From contig CAUWAG010000006.1 of the NCBI GenBank assembly GCA_963556695.1, positions 1,116,001 to 1,180,000 of the forward strand: a stretch of 64,000 nucleotides of DNA, written 5' to 3'. Origin of the DNA: Anthostomella pinea. Its lineage: Eukaryota; Ascomycota; Sordariomycetes; Xylariales; Xylariaceae. The number at the start of each line of letters is the position of its first letter. The stretch's first letter is position 1. Below the pieces are notes generated by a model. It was not told the origin of the DNA, made no database searches, and worked only from the letters and a program-made list of their open reading frames with translations. Positions 1 through 10,035 of the stretch are shown piece by piece. The position numbers and the translations under genes are program-made.

Positions 1-190
1 TTTTGTCAGGGTCAAATTCAATAGCGTTGTTATGTCCCCATTGACTGAGCAAATAAAGATTTTCAGAAGCCTCTGTAGCTGTTTTCTCAAGGTTATTTCC
101 AATGCAGAGAGTCGCTAGGTCGTCTGCATATCCAAAGCGTTTCTTTTTCATACCAAGTCGGGGGCGCTGGAGAACAGAACCATATCCGGC
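1..190 (-). mobile_element. LINE-type reverse transcriptase fragment, cut by window edge
   Basis: On the minus strand the sequence at about 130-119 encodes the reverse transcriptase core Phe-Gly-Tyr-Ala-Asp-Asp, followed by a stretch ending Gln-Trp-Gly-His-x-x-Ala-Ile-Glu-Phe-Asp-Pro-Asp-Lys. That is the usual arrangement after the YADD box in fungal non-LTR (Tad/CgT1-like) elements. The frame is open to base 1, so the 3' part of the element lies outside the window. Upstream (towards 300) no further conserved RT motif was recognised, so this is probably a fragment. Element class is inferred from the motif context only. Confidence 0.6.
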
Positions 191-481
191 GAGATATTAC
201 TGTATCGGATATCCGACCCCTGAACAGCTGTTACAATCTGTCTCTTCTCAGACCTCTTGCCATCCGCTGCTATGGCGAAGTCTACTTACAGCTTGATTCA
301 TGCTTGTGAAGATTTAAGAGAGTGAGCGCACTAGGGAATAGAACCCGAACAAGCTATCCACTACTCTGGTTTCTAAGCCCCATGTCAAGCCCCCTTCGAC
401 GCACGCATCTCAGGAAATCACATTCGCTGACACAAAAGGATTTGGAATCCGTATCATTCTGGAACACCTGAAATTTTTCAT
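191..481. other. Intergenic, nothing recognised
   Basis: Between the RT fragment and the 3' end of the Diels-Alderase-like gene. No coding exon, RNA gene or repeat could be supported. Confidence 0.4.
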
Positions 482-1603
482 TCAAGCGTAATTATCCCTA
501 AGTAGCATAGAAAACTTTGGGAATTTCAAGACTTCTGTGAAGGCGGGCCCTCCCCAAAGCATTGATCCAAGCAATCCACCTTCTGCTGTGCCTGCGTAGG
601 CGGTTCCGCCGCGACCTTCGCCGAGAACATATTCGAAAGCAAAAATCTTATGTGTGACGACGAACCTACAGCTCTGTTTTCGACTCGGTGACGTCAATAT
701 AAGCTCGATTCCAGTCACCTTGTCTTCCAAGGTCTGTGTTGTTGCTCCCGGCCCATTATAGATCTTCCGGACCTGGAAAAAGTCGTCCACCAAGGACAGC
801 TCCGTGCTTCGTGACTCGAACATTTTCTGCCCTTCCAAGACGAGTAGAACAGACGGGACAGTGAGACCTCGTTGGCGGTGTGAGCCGAACTCCACCAATG
901 ACAGCGCGAAGGGGCCCACGTGCAGACGTATCGCCATCATGCTTTTCAAACAAGTGAACCAGTTGAAAGCACCCCAGAGACGCTCAGGCCCACCCATACC
1001 CTCCCACGTCATAGCCTCCCCCATGATGACGGCCTCCAGAGTCAAGTCTGCCACTGGCACGGGCTCAATCCAGTAGAAGTGGGGCACCGTTAGAGGATTG
1101 CCCTGCTCGTCTGGCCAAGCCCGGTTGTCTGCGTATTGAACCAGGGCAATAGATTGCATAGTGATGGTGGCTTTGGCTTCGGGGTCGTCCATCGTGATCG
1201 TCGTCAATGACATGTCTGTATTGGTCTCGAAAGTATAAACCCAGTTGGGCCCACGCCATACGCCTCGAGTGCCTCGATCTGGACACCATTCAACAGTCGA
1301 CTCTTCGGCATACTCCACGACGGCATAACGTGACCCATTGGAGGACGCGAACTCGGCGTACAGGCGAAGATTGCCTGTTCCAAAGAACGAGTAGTTGGGG
1401 TCTCGGTAGAAGCCAAACACAAAAACGCGAGTACCGTCATTCGATATACCATCGAATTCCCATTGCTCTCCCGCCGTTGAATTCATCGGATCAACCTTAG
1501 GCCATTCGGGGTGATCGGATGCCGTAGTTGCGAATGAGCTAGAGGAATGACCTCTGCTCTGGTTATATCGCGTCACATAACTCTTGAGGCATTGGGAAGG
1601 CAA
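482..1603 (-). CDS. Diels-Alderase-like lipocalin-fold cyclase (Fsa2/CghA/MycB type)
   Basis: A 373-residue single-exon protein. It has the hallmarks of the fungal decalin-forming pericyclase family: an N-terminal SDHPEWPKVDPMNST segment, a first beta-rich half, the central block ERLWGAFNWFTCLKSM around residues 210-225, and a C-terminal end with AFTEVLKFP. In known pathways (equisetin, Sch210972, myceliothermophins) these enzymes catalyse stereoselective intramolecular [4+2] cyclisation of the polyene chain made by a PKS-NRPS. Length fits the family (about 370-400 aa) and no stop or frame break is visible. It sits back-to-back with the broken PKS-NRPS that starts about 0.6 kb away, the usual partner. 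The first 25 residues are weakly conserved, so the start is uncertain. Function is by family resemblance; the substrate is unknown. Confidence 0.75.
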   Translation of the reverse strand: MPSQCLKSYVTRYNQSRGHSSSSFATTASDHPEWPKVDPMNSTAGEQWEFDGISNDGTRVFVFGFYRDPNYSFFGTGNLRLYAEFASSNGSRYAVVEYAEESTVEWCPDRGTRGVWRGPNWVYTFETNTDMSLTTITMDDPEAKATITMQSIALVQYADNRAWPDEQGNPLTVPHFYWIEPVPVADLTLEAVIMGEAMTWEGMGGPERLWGAFNWFTCLKSMMAIRLHVGPFALSLVEFGSHRQRGLTVPSVLLVLEGQKMFESRSTELSLVDDFFQVRKIYNGPGATTQTLEDKVTGIELILTSPSRKQSCRFVVTHKIFAFEYVLGEGRGGTAYAGTAEGGLLGSMLWGGPAFTEVLKFPKFSMLLRDNYA

Positions 1604-2239
1604 TCCATGTTGGTTCGCGTGTGGTCCCCGAGATGGCCGTCAAACGGGAACTTGATGTCCAGGTCCATTCCATGGAGTTTGATGAGGCCGATGATGTGGA
1701 CTACAGTATGGTTGCCAAAAGGCTTGTGCAGCTCGAGGCACTCGACATGTGGGATGCTACGAACTGCGCCGCGAACACGCTCTGGGGTACGGAGCCACAG
1801 ATTAGGGTGAGGTCCGGCCAGATACTCATACCTCTCCAGCGTTTGAGCGCCTTGAGAAACCTCCGATACAACTCTTCGCGCAGGCCGATTGACCAATTAG
1901 TCACTGGATCAGACACGAGGCTTTCTCTGGGGCGAGAAGCTTCGAACTTATACCTGACAATGAGTGAGCAGTCCTCTGGACCAGAAGCGAAACCAGTGGT
2001 GGCAACCCACTCTCTGTTGGAGATGATACCTGTCGGACACAACAATCGGCATTCCTATCGCTTGCGCAAGAATCGGGAACTGGAATTCGCCTTGCCATCC
2101 TTTCTAGTTCCTTGGATTCGCATATCAACTCCCCAGAAAACTTGGATCCTACCATGTCCTGGGACCCGAGATCAGGCCGAACAGGTGCTAGCGTTCTTGT
2201 ATATACACCTCACCGCTCGCTGGATTATTTCCCAAGCCG

Positions 2240-4553
2240 AGAAAGGGGACCGTTTGGTTGTGTTACCGGTATGTCAAATATTCATCTGCTTGGGGTATGG
2301 AGGTTGCCTCATCACCCCCCGCCACACCGAAAGACAAGACATGGCCGCTATTGCAGATCTGATCTGGTCCGAAGGCGTGACCGTCACAATTGCCACGCCT
2401 ACAGAATACGTAGGCTGGATCAGACGGGCCCGAGAAGATAACCTACGGACTGCAAGGTGGCAAGTCGCGATCAGTGGGGGTGAGTTCATATCCGAAGCTC
2501 TTCAGGGAGCCTTCAAAGGCCTGCGAAAGTCCGACCTCCAGCTCGTGAACTGTTATGGCCCGGCAGAGGTTACCTTTGCCTGCGCCTACAGCGTTATACC
2601 CTACGCAACTAAACCCAGCTCAAACTGTCCTCTCGCCGTCTTGCCCAACTACAGGATCCTGGTCGTGGACTCGGATCTTAAACCAGTTTCTACAGGCGAG
2701 AGCGGTCAGATCTTGATTGGGGGTGGTGGAGTTGCCAGCGGATACCTCAATGATTCGAGCTTGACGCAATCAGCATTCGTTACCCTTGCCGGCGTAAGCA
2801 CATCATCCGGAAATGAAGGGGGCTGTGTATACCACATGTCCGGGGACAGTGGCTGGCTTGATGCAGACGGTCATCTCATGCTTGAAGGGAGAGTATGTGG
2901 CAGTACCCAAATCAAGAAGGGTGGCATTCGCATTGACCTCAGAGATATCGAAAACACCATATGCCGTGTCTTTGCGCAGACTGTCTCTCAAGCAATCGTC
3001 TCTCTTCGATACGGGCCGGCATCAGAGGTCCCATTCCTTGTGGCCTTCATCGTCTTTGCGAAGAACGAACCACCTACAAGTCGGAAAGAGTTCCTATCCG
3101 AACTTCCTGATAAGCTCCCTCTTCCTCGATACATGAGACCTTCAAGAGTTCAGGAGCTAGACACTATTCCCACAGTAGGCTCTGGTAAAGTAGACCGAGG
3201 GGCACTCGATTCGCTAGACCTTGGTACAGAGCGGCCAGTGGTGTCAAACGAGCCTAACGGCGACCTCGACAGCATCGAGGAGATTTTATTTTCCTGGTGG
3301 GAGGAGGCAATTCCGGGCGGTGGTCCCAGTAAGCGTGACATTCACCGGGAATCCGACTTCTTCCGCCTGGGGGCAACTCATTGTCCCTGATAAACCTACA
3401 AGCTCTGATTTGAGAGCGGCACGGTATCGAGTTGTCAATCGTCAAGCTTTTCGAGAACAGTACCTTGGGTAGAATGGCTCATCTCCTGCGACATTATGGC
3501 ACGGACAAGGAGGGAGAGACGGGCGCAGTTGACTGGGATCGAGAGACATAAACCTTCGAAACCACCAAAGCTACTCAATCGCAAGCTGAGGTCTCGGTGC
3601 CATTCAGGCCTGCCAAGTCAGTCGTTCTTACCGGCGCAACAGTATTTCTGGGTAAGGCGGTGTTAAGGCACTTGATCGGGGACAGTGGCGTGACCAAGGT
3701 GCACTGCATTGCAATCCACAAGCCCCAACGGGACCTACCCTCCATATTCAACCACGCCAAAGTGCATACGTACTCGGGCGATTTGGAAGCCACTCTTCTT
3801 GGGTTACCTAGCGAGTCTGCTCGGGACATCTTCGGCGACGCAGATGCAATTATTCACATTGGGGCCGATGTTTCCTTCATGAAAACCTATCGAAGCCTCC
3901 GCCCGGTCAACATTGCCTCGACGAAAGAACTGGCCAGACTATGTGCTCCCAGGCGCATACCGTTTCACTTTGTTTCGTCTGCCACTGTCACAAGGCTCAC
4001 AGGCCAAGAAGCCGTGGGGCCGGTCTCTTTGCGCCAGTGGCCGCCTCAGTCGGATGGCTTTGACGGGTATACGGCAACCAAATGGGCGAGTGAGGTTTTC
4101 CTCGAGAACATGAACGAGTACATGGGACTTCCAGTTTTCGTATATCGCCCGAGCAGTGTCACCGGGGACGACGCGCCCGAATCTGACGCAGTCAGCAACT
4201 TCATCAGATACGCCAAGAAGATGAACATGTTGCCGCAGGTTGGCAACTTGACTGGCTACCTGGACTTCGTACATGTCGATGAAGTCGCTAGGTGTATTAC
4301 TTCGAACTTGCGGGAAGTGGTCCATCTCAACATCGCGGACAATCGGGTGCAGTTCCTGCAGATTCTTGGGACGTCCCGAATCCGAGTGGACGAGATCCCG
4401 AGGGCTATCGAGTCCGCTACCGGAACACCAGTCAGAGTTGTGGCAACAAAGGAATGGGCGCAAGCTGCGATAGAGGCGGGCATGAACCCTCTTCTGGCCG
4501 CTTACTTTGAGCGCGAAGTGACGAACCAGGCTTTACTGCCAAACATAATGTAG
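2240..4553 (+). pseudogene. Broken 3' end of hybrid PKS-NRPS: adenylation, carrier and terminal reductase domains
   Basis: Frame 1 reads as the C-terminal two thirds of an NRPS adenylation domain: GVTVTIATPTEYVGWI, NCYGPAEVTFAC, GVASGYLND, a degenerate YHMSGDSGWLD, and IKKGGIRIDLRDIENT. The sequence is very close to A domains of fungal PKS-NRPS hybrids. The N-terminal core (the SGSTGxPKG loop) and everything upstream (C domain, PKS) are missing. The carrier domain is broken: one base is lost beside the phosphopantetheine site (about 3370), an in-frame TGA follows at 3411-3413, then the frame continues as ERHGIELSIVKLFENSTLG, and TAA occurs at 3549-3551. From about 3597 to 4553 a full terminal reductase/Dieckmann-type domain follows, with YTATK as the Tyr-x-x-x-Lys pair. 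Its nucleotide loop reads GATVFLG where GATGFLG is usual. Together these mark a non-functional remnant. Confidence 0.8.
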
Positions 4554-4898
4554 TCCCTGTTAGACACATGACTGTCGTACTAGGTTTTGCTTCATTTAAG
4601 AGAGGGCGAGTTTAAGTATGGTTAGGATGTAACTATTACCTATTGGATATATGTGATCCCGTGACTTGGATCGTCTGAGTGTGTCATGAGTTCAACCTGT
4701 ACTTCCCCGCTCGGTAAACACACGGACTATCCTGAGCCAAGAGGCAGTCGCCATTTCCCACATGAAGCGGTCACAAGCCTTTCTCCCACCCAGTACATCG
4801 CGCCGCTATAGGATCAATCCGAATCCTCCGCACAGTTACAGGCCGGCTGCTCCGAGATCGTCATCCAGGGAGGGTAATCACATGGAAAGACTGGCATC
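4554..4898. other. Intergenic, nothing recognised
   Basis: Spacer between the reductase-domain remnant and the GFA gene. No conserved element was seen. Confidence 0.4.
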
Positions 4899-6151
4899 AT
4901 GTCCCGGCACACCCAAGTGTCGATCACTTGCCACTGCGGCACCGTGGAGCAGATCGTGTCTCTAGGTCCTAAAACGACGACTGGTCCGAGAAACATAAAC
5001 CTCTGCCATTGCCACACGTGCCGGCACACGACGGGACTACTTTGCGTCTCGTACATGGGCATTGAGCGACCGCAGCCTCTGATTGGCCTTGCTGCGTACC
5101 AGTCATCGACGTCCTGTCGCTTCTTCTGCGGCACGTGCGGATGCCACGTCTTCCGGCGGGACGACAGCTCCGACGACGACGAGGTGGGCGAGGGCGCTGT
5201 GCGCGAGAGGTGGACTGTGGCTACAGGTGTGGTCGTCGGACGCGTGGACAGGCGGGATGGGAGTGGCAATGAAGGGGTTGAGGCGGAGCCCATGATGGGA
5301 TACGCGAGGTATCTCAACACATCCAGCACCAAGGACGGCGGGCTATCGGTCTTTTTACGCTCTGACGAGGGGTTGAACGAGTCTGAAGTCTGTGAGCACT
5401 GGGGCACGCCGTATCGAGATACTCTTAGGAGGTCATCGAGCCCAGACACACATGATGAGAAGAGTGAGAACATCAGTGCGGAAAGCGAGGGTGGAAAGAC
5501 CCTCAGCGCATCCTGTCACTGAAACACCGTCCGCTTCCAAATCACGCGTCCCAATGCCGCCAGCGCGCTTCCACGGTCTAAATTCCCGGACCTCATCGTT
5601 CCATACTATACCAAGTCAGAGCGTATTCAAAACCCGGATGACGAGAAGTGGTGGCTTCACCCAGCTGCTGCAGACGATGGAAATGGAGCGCCGATTCAGA
5701 CGAGATACCTAGCCGGAACATGCGCGTGTCGCTCCTGCCATCTGACGTCCGGGTTCGAGATCCAAACGTGGGCATTTGTGCCGCGTTCAAACATACAGTT
5801 CCACGTCCCTTCAACCTTGACGGCATCTCCGTCCTCGTCTTCGCCATCAACGTCACGCGGGGAGGGAGTAATCCCTCTCGATTTCACGACCTTACCCCCC
5901 GGCATCCTCAGGCATACCGCAGCTCGTCTGGCGTAGTCCGCGAGTTCTGCGACCGTTGCGGCGCTACGGTCTTCTGGCACGACGGAGACCGGCCGGAGCT
6001 CATCGATGTTAGTGTTGGGCTTTTGGACGCAGCCGAAGGCGCGAGGGCGGAGAGTTGGCTGGAGTTGGAAGGGCAGGAGAGATGGCGCAGTGGGCAAGGG
6101 GCTTGGTTGGAAGTCTGGAAAGGGGTTTGGGGTGTCGAAAAGGAGTGGTGA
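4899..6151 (+). pseudogene. Double GFA (CENP-V/glutathione-dependent formaldehyde-activating) domain protein, broken
   Basis: The first domain (residues 1-100) shows the zinc-binding cysteine pattern of the GFA fold: ITCHCGTVEQ, CHCHTCR and FFCGTCGCHVF. A second GFA domain follows in the DNA: CACRSCHLTSGFEIQTW, then REFCDRCGATVFWHDGDRPE. The two halves are separated by TGA at 5520-5522, exactly where the second domain's first Cys-His-Cys should be completed, so a Cys codon has probably become a stop. Near 5911-5914 the frame shifts by one base between the two halves of domain 2. Without these lesions the protein would be about 415 residues, as in fungal tandem-GFA proteins. The biochemical role of fungal GFA proteins is mostly unproven. 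Sequencing error at both sites is possible. Confidence 0.65.
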
Positions 6152-6182
6152 CAGCTAGGGGCGGAAGGACTACCCTTGGGCA

Positions 6183-6235
6183 CACTGGACCCTCGTAAGT
6201 CTCCGTACATCCATCGTTCAGCAAGCGAAGGGTAC
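6183..6235 (+). repeat. Left-end fragment of the 214-bp MITE family
   Basis: The stretch resembles the left terminus of the MITE at 9702: CACTGGACC, CGTAAGTCTCCGTAC, then TTCAGCAAGC. No matching right end or TA duplication was found, so it looks like a truncated or eroded copy. Confidence 0.45.
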
Positions 6236-6627
6236 ATGTCGCACAGATTAGGTTAACCTAGATCACTACGAGCTCAAAAGGGGTAAAAGTAACGTATTAG
6301 TTTAGGTGTGATCTGGTTAATTGGTCTGCTATAAGAACCCCGTATATCTAATGCAGCAGACCTGGTGAACAAGATGGTCAGACCAAAAAGGCCCCCTCAG
6401 AAGATGAATTCCCATTGCACATCGATGCGGAGTTATTCTGGGCTTCGGATCGGGATCGTGGGGGAGATGCGGGGAAATCATCAGATAGGGTCTCCGCTCT
6501 ACACAACCAACGTCATGCCATGATGCAGCCTGCAGCCAGCACCTCCTCCGTCGACGCAATCAAATTCTCGACAGGCAGTTCTATTCTGCAACCTTCGAAA
6601 TACATGTAGTTATACATCACCGCAACT

Positions 6628-8498
6628 ATGCCCATCTTCAGAAGCAAGCACCCTGACATCTCTGGTACGCCCATCTAATACGGTCCCGCCCGATCACTAT
6701 TTAATCTAATATAAATCCCAGTTCCCGAAGATGTTACAATATGGGAGTGGCTATTTGGCAACAACTCACCACGTTCTCCTCTCAACCGGTTTCGTGAAGA
6801 AGATTTAGCCGGCTATGTCGATGGCGTCACGAAAGAGCGAGTCTCCTGGAAAGATGTCAAAGAGGCCGCGACGTACATCTCTACGGCCCTCGTCAAGAAG
6901 TACGGCTTGGAGCCGAACCAGACCGTTTCGCTCTTCAGTCGGAATACAATATGGTATCCGGTGACCCTATTCGCTGCGATCCGCGTTGGTATGGATAAGT
7001 TTGCCTCCATTCATCATGGGTTTGGTCGGTTGGGGAGAGGCTAAGGATCGAATCTAGGAGGCGTTGTCTCAGGTGCCTCGCCGGCTTACAACGTGGAGGA
7101 GATGACATATGCTCTTCGGACCGCGAAGGCGAAGTTCGTAGCCACACACCCGACTTCAATCAAAATCGCCACACAGGCAGCGAAGAATGTCGGTATTCCA
7201 AAGGAGCACATCTTTCTGCTAGAGGGCCAGCTCGGTGACTATACCAACGTCAAGGATCTGATAGAGATCGGTAAGAGCTATGGGAGAGACAAGCAGGCTT
7301 TGCCTTTCAGCATTCCGGCGGGCAAGACGAATAAGGATGTTTGTGCGCTCCTGAGTTTTTCATCAGGTACCGCGGGACTTCCCAAAGCCGTAGGTACTTC
7401 GTATCAGTAATATCTGAAGACCTACCCAGCTGATCTTGGCAGGTCATGATAGCACATCAGAACGTCATCGCCCAAGCGCTACAAATGGAGCCGATCACAC
7501 CGCCAGACCACAGGAATGTACTAGGAGTCCTACCAATGTTCCACATCACGGGCATAGTGCACAGCATGCACCTCCCAGTCGTCCTAAACGCGGAGGTCAT
7601 CATGCTCCCCTCGTTCAGCATGGAGTCGATGCTCGCGACTATCGTCGAGTACCAGATCAAAGAGCTTCTCTTCGTGCCACCGATCCTCATCCGCTTGGTG
7701 CGCGATCCCATCGTCGACAAGTACGACCTGAGCTGCGTGAAGCGTCTGTCCAGTGGCGCCGCGCCAATCTCTGAGGAGATCTTGCAGCTGCTCAAGCAGA
7801 AGTTTCCCGGGAGCGGGTTCAAGCAAGGCTACGGCATGACGGAGTCGTGCTCGTGCATCACGGCCACCCCTCTGGACGCGTACGACTACAAGCACGGCCA
7901 CAAGGTAGGCACCATAGTCGCCAGCACGGAGATCAAGCTCCTGCGGGACGACGGCACGGAAGCACCCTTGGGCGAGGCGGGTGAGCTCCTGGCACGCGGC
8001 CCGCAGATAGTCATGGGGTACCTGGACAACGAAAAAGCGACGCGCGACACCTTTGACGCGGACGGGTTCCTGCACACGGGCGACCAGGCGGTCATAGACG
8101 AGGCGGGCTTCGTCACGATCACGGACCGCATCAAGGAGATGATCAAGGTCAAGAGCATCGGCATTGCGCCGGCGGAACTGGAGGATCTCCTGCTTGGACA
8201 CGCGATGGTGGAGGATTGCGCAGTGCGGGCGATTCCGGATGATCGGGCGGGCGAGAGGCCGAAGGCGTATGTGGTACTAAAGGGCGGGTGCGGCGCTGAC
8301 TCGGCTGCTGGACTTGATATCATGGGGTATGTGGAGAGGAACAAGGTGCGGGACAAGTGGATCAAGGAAGTCGAGTTTGTGGATGAGATACCGAAGAGTG
8401 CGAGTGGAAAGATCCTTAGGAGGGTGTTGAGAGACCAGGCGAGGAAGGGGGCGAGGGGAGTGGTTGTGCGGGCACAAGATGGCAGAGCGAAGTTGTAG
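6628..8498 (+). CDS. Acyl-CoA ligase of the 4-coumarate-CoA-ligase type, probable peroxisomal
   Basis: Four exons join cleanly into a 563-residue protein: 6628-6664, 6722-6988, 7058-7389 and 7443-8498. Introns are GT..AG and 53-69 nt. Adenylate-forming motifs are complete: the phosphate loop SFSSGTAGLPKAV, YGMTESCSC, HTGDQAVIDEAGF, the hinge TDRIKEMIKVKS, and the C-terminal lysine motif PKSASGKILRR. The protein ends in Ala-Lys-Leu, a known PTS1 variant, suggesting import into peroxisomes. The family activates aryl or medium/long-chain carboxylic acids to CoA thioesters through an acyl-adenylate. The start MPIFRSKHPDI is the usual short lead of fungal 4CL-like ligases. It is intact between broken accessory genes, so it may have kept an independent role or once loaded a precursor for the neighbouring cluster. 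Substrate unknown. Confidence 0.85.
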
Positions 8499-8949
8499 TG
8501 GTGTTTGGATTTGATTGAAACGGATATTTTGGTGTGTTCTCTGACCAGGGAGAAGGGTTTCATTGTCGGAGTGGCTCGCCGAGTATTCTCAGCCAAAGAC
8601 CCTGGGTCAAATCGACTATATACCTTACACTTCCAGGTGCACAACATGACCTGCCTTGTTCATTCACATTTTAACTGTAATCAGCTCTAACTACACCTGA
8701 CAGGCACCGATATTGCTGGCACATTATCTCTTAAGCAGAACAGACCTGATTCCCTCCTATTACCGCTTTCCATCTCCCCTTCCGACTGAACCTCATACAT
8801 GATGTCAGTGCTCATGGTATACTTGGTACCCTGCACATAGAATGCAGCAAGTCGCGGTGCTGCAAGATTAGAACCCTGCCTGCCTTTGGGTGGACGTCGA
8901 ACCTCCTCTGGCCGTCTTGGTGAAGTCGACCTTGGCTGCTGTGGTGCCG
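8499..8949. other. Intergenic before solo LTR
   Basis: Terminator side of the acyl-CoA ligase gene. The bases just left of the LTR (8945-8949, TGCCG) form one copy of its target duplication. No other feature seen. Confidence 0.4.
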
Positions 8950-9162
8950 TGTGAGATTTCAAAGTGTTCTATTGAAGGAAAGAAAGCAGGAGTAGTTCCT
9001 GAAGGGCAGAAGGCCCTTATATATAAGGAATACAGAAATATTGTATGTGAAAAGGACAGTGTTTCCTTCTCTAGCAATCCTAGCACAAAGGACAGATATG
9101 GGGTTTTGGTAGGATTGGTGACGTTGAGACCTCAGGGTGACCAGAACCCCTAGATTCCAACA
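8950..9162 (-). mobile_element. Solo LTR of a Ty1/copia-like retrotransposon, with target-site duplication
   Basis: A 213-bp segment bounded by TG..CA. On the minus strand it begins TGTTGGAATCT and ends AATCTCACA, the style of copia LTRs. The 5-bp sequence TGCCG occurs immediately on both sides (8945-8949 and 9163-9167), a perfect target-site duplication for LTR integrase. A TATATAAG-like promoter element lies inside (about 9015-9030). No gag or pol sequence flanks it, so it is what remains after LTR-LTR recombination. Orientation is inferred from the TGTTGGAA start. Confidence 0.75.
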
Positions 9163-9701
9163 TGCCGTGGGCTGGCTCTGATAGGAAGTCGTTCGGGAGT
9201 ATTACCGCGGCCATGGCTGCCAGGCTGCCCTCTTGGTGATCTAGTACCAAGGGATCTTGACCAGGGAATGAATGTGTCTGTTTGGGAGTCGGGGGTTGAG
9301 TGAGGGTGGAATGAACATAGTGTTTATGCTGGTTTCGATATCCCGCTGCCTAAGGTCGAATCCACAAAACGTCCGCAGCCGACTAATGAGTCACTAGAAG
9401 GACCATCCACGCTGCGCTACATAAAAGGGGAAATCTTACTATTATTCGGGTCAACTTCGCAATTATGTCCCGATTATTGGCCCGAGTGGATCTGACCATT
9501 AGGTGCACATAGATGGAGAGGTCTTGCACTTGGGAAGCATCAACTGTTCCTGCGGGAAATCGGTCCAGTGAAGGTGGTAACCGTGTCTGAGGAAGCCAAC
9601 TGAGAAGACATTCGGTAAGATCATCTCGTGAAATTGGCAATCTGTAAAATAATCCTTTTGATTTTGAGTTCCGTAAGGCCATGGCGCCAAAAGGGAAGCT
9701 A
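9163..9701. other. Intergenic between solo LTR and MITE
   Basis: No coding exon or repeat recognised. The first five bases are the right copy of the LTR target duplication. Confidence 0.4.
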
Positions 9702-9915
9702 CACTGAACCTTCATAAGTCTCCGTACACTATCCGTTTCAGCAAGCAACAGTAAATTTATCCAATTAGAATAAGCGCACTGAAATAAGCATTAAAAGTGT
9801 CGTATTAGACCAGACATACTTATTCCTGTCTGCTTATTCCAATATTTCTAATTCTTAACGTGTAATCGGGAATCCTTCCAACATGGCGCGTACGGAGACT
9901 TATGAGGACTGAGTG
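9702..9915. mobile_element. 214-bp MITE with TA target duplication (copy 1)
   Basis: Terminal inverted repeats of about 26 bp: the left end starts CACTGAACCTTCATAAGTC, and the right end on the opposite strand reads CACTCAGTCCTCATAAGTC. Both sides are flanked by TA (9700-9701 and 9916-9917), as expected for Tc1/mariner-type transposition. The interior has no coding capacity. A second element of the same length and same ends lies at 42808-43021. Confidence 0.75.
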
Positions 9916-10035
9916 TACGTGGCAATCTACCGAGTCAAGTAAGTCTATATACAGTTGGGGGCCCATGAGCACTAATCATCATCCCCCTTCTTCACAGCAC
10001 CAAGGGACGTTGTTCCTTTCGATCGCCTCTCAGAC

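Noticed and set aside
1573..2045. Minus-strand frames between the Diels-Alderase and the A-domain remnant
   Set aside because: Looked for PKS, reductase or P450 motifs and found none; likely noncoding or too decayed.
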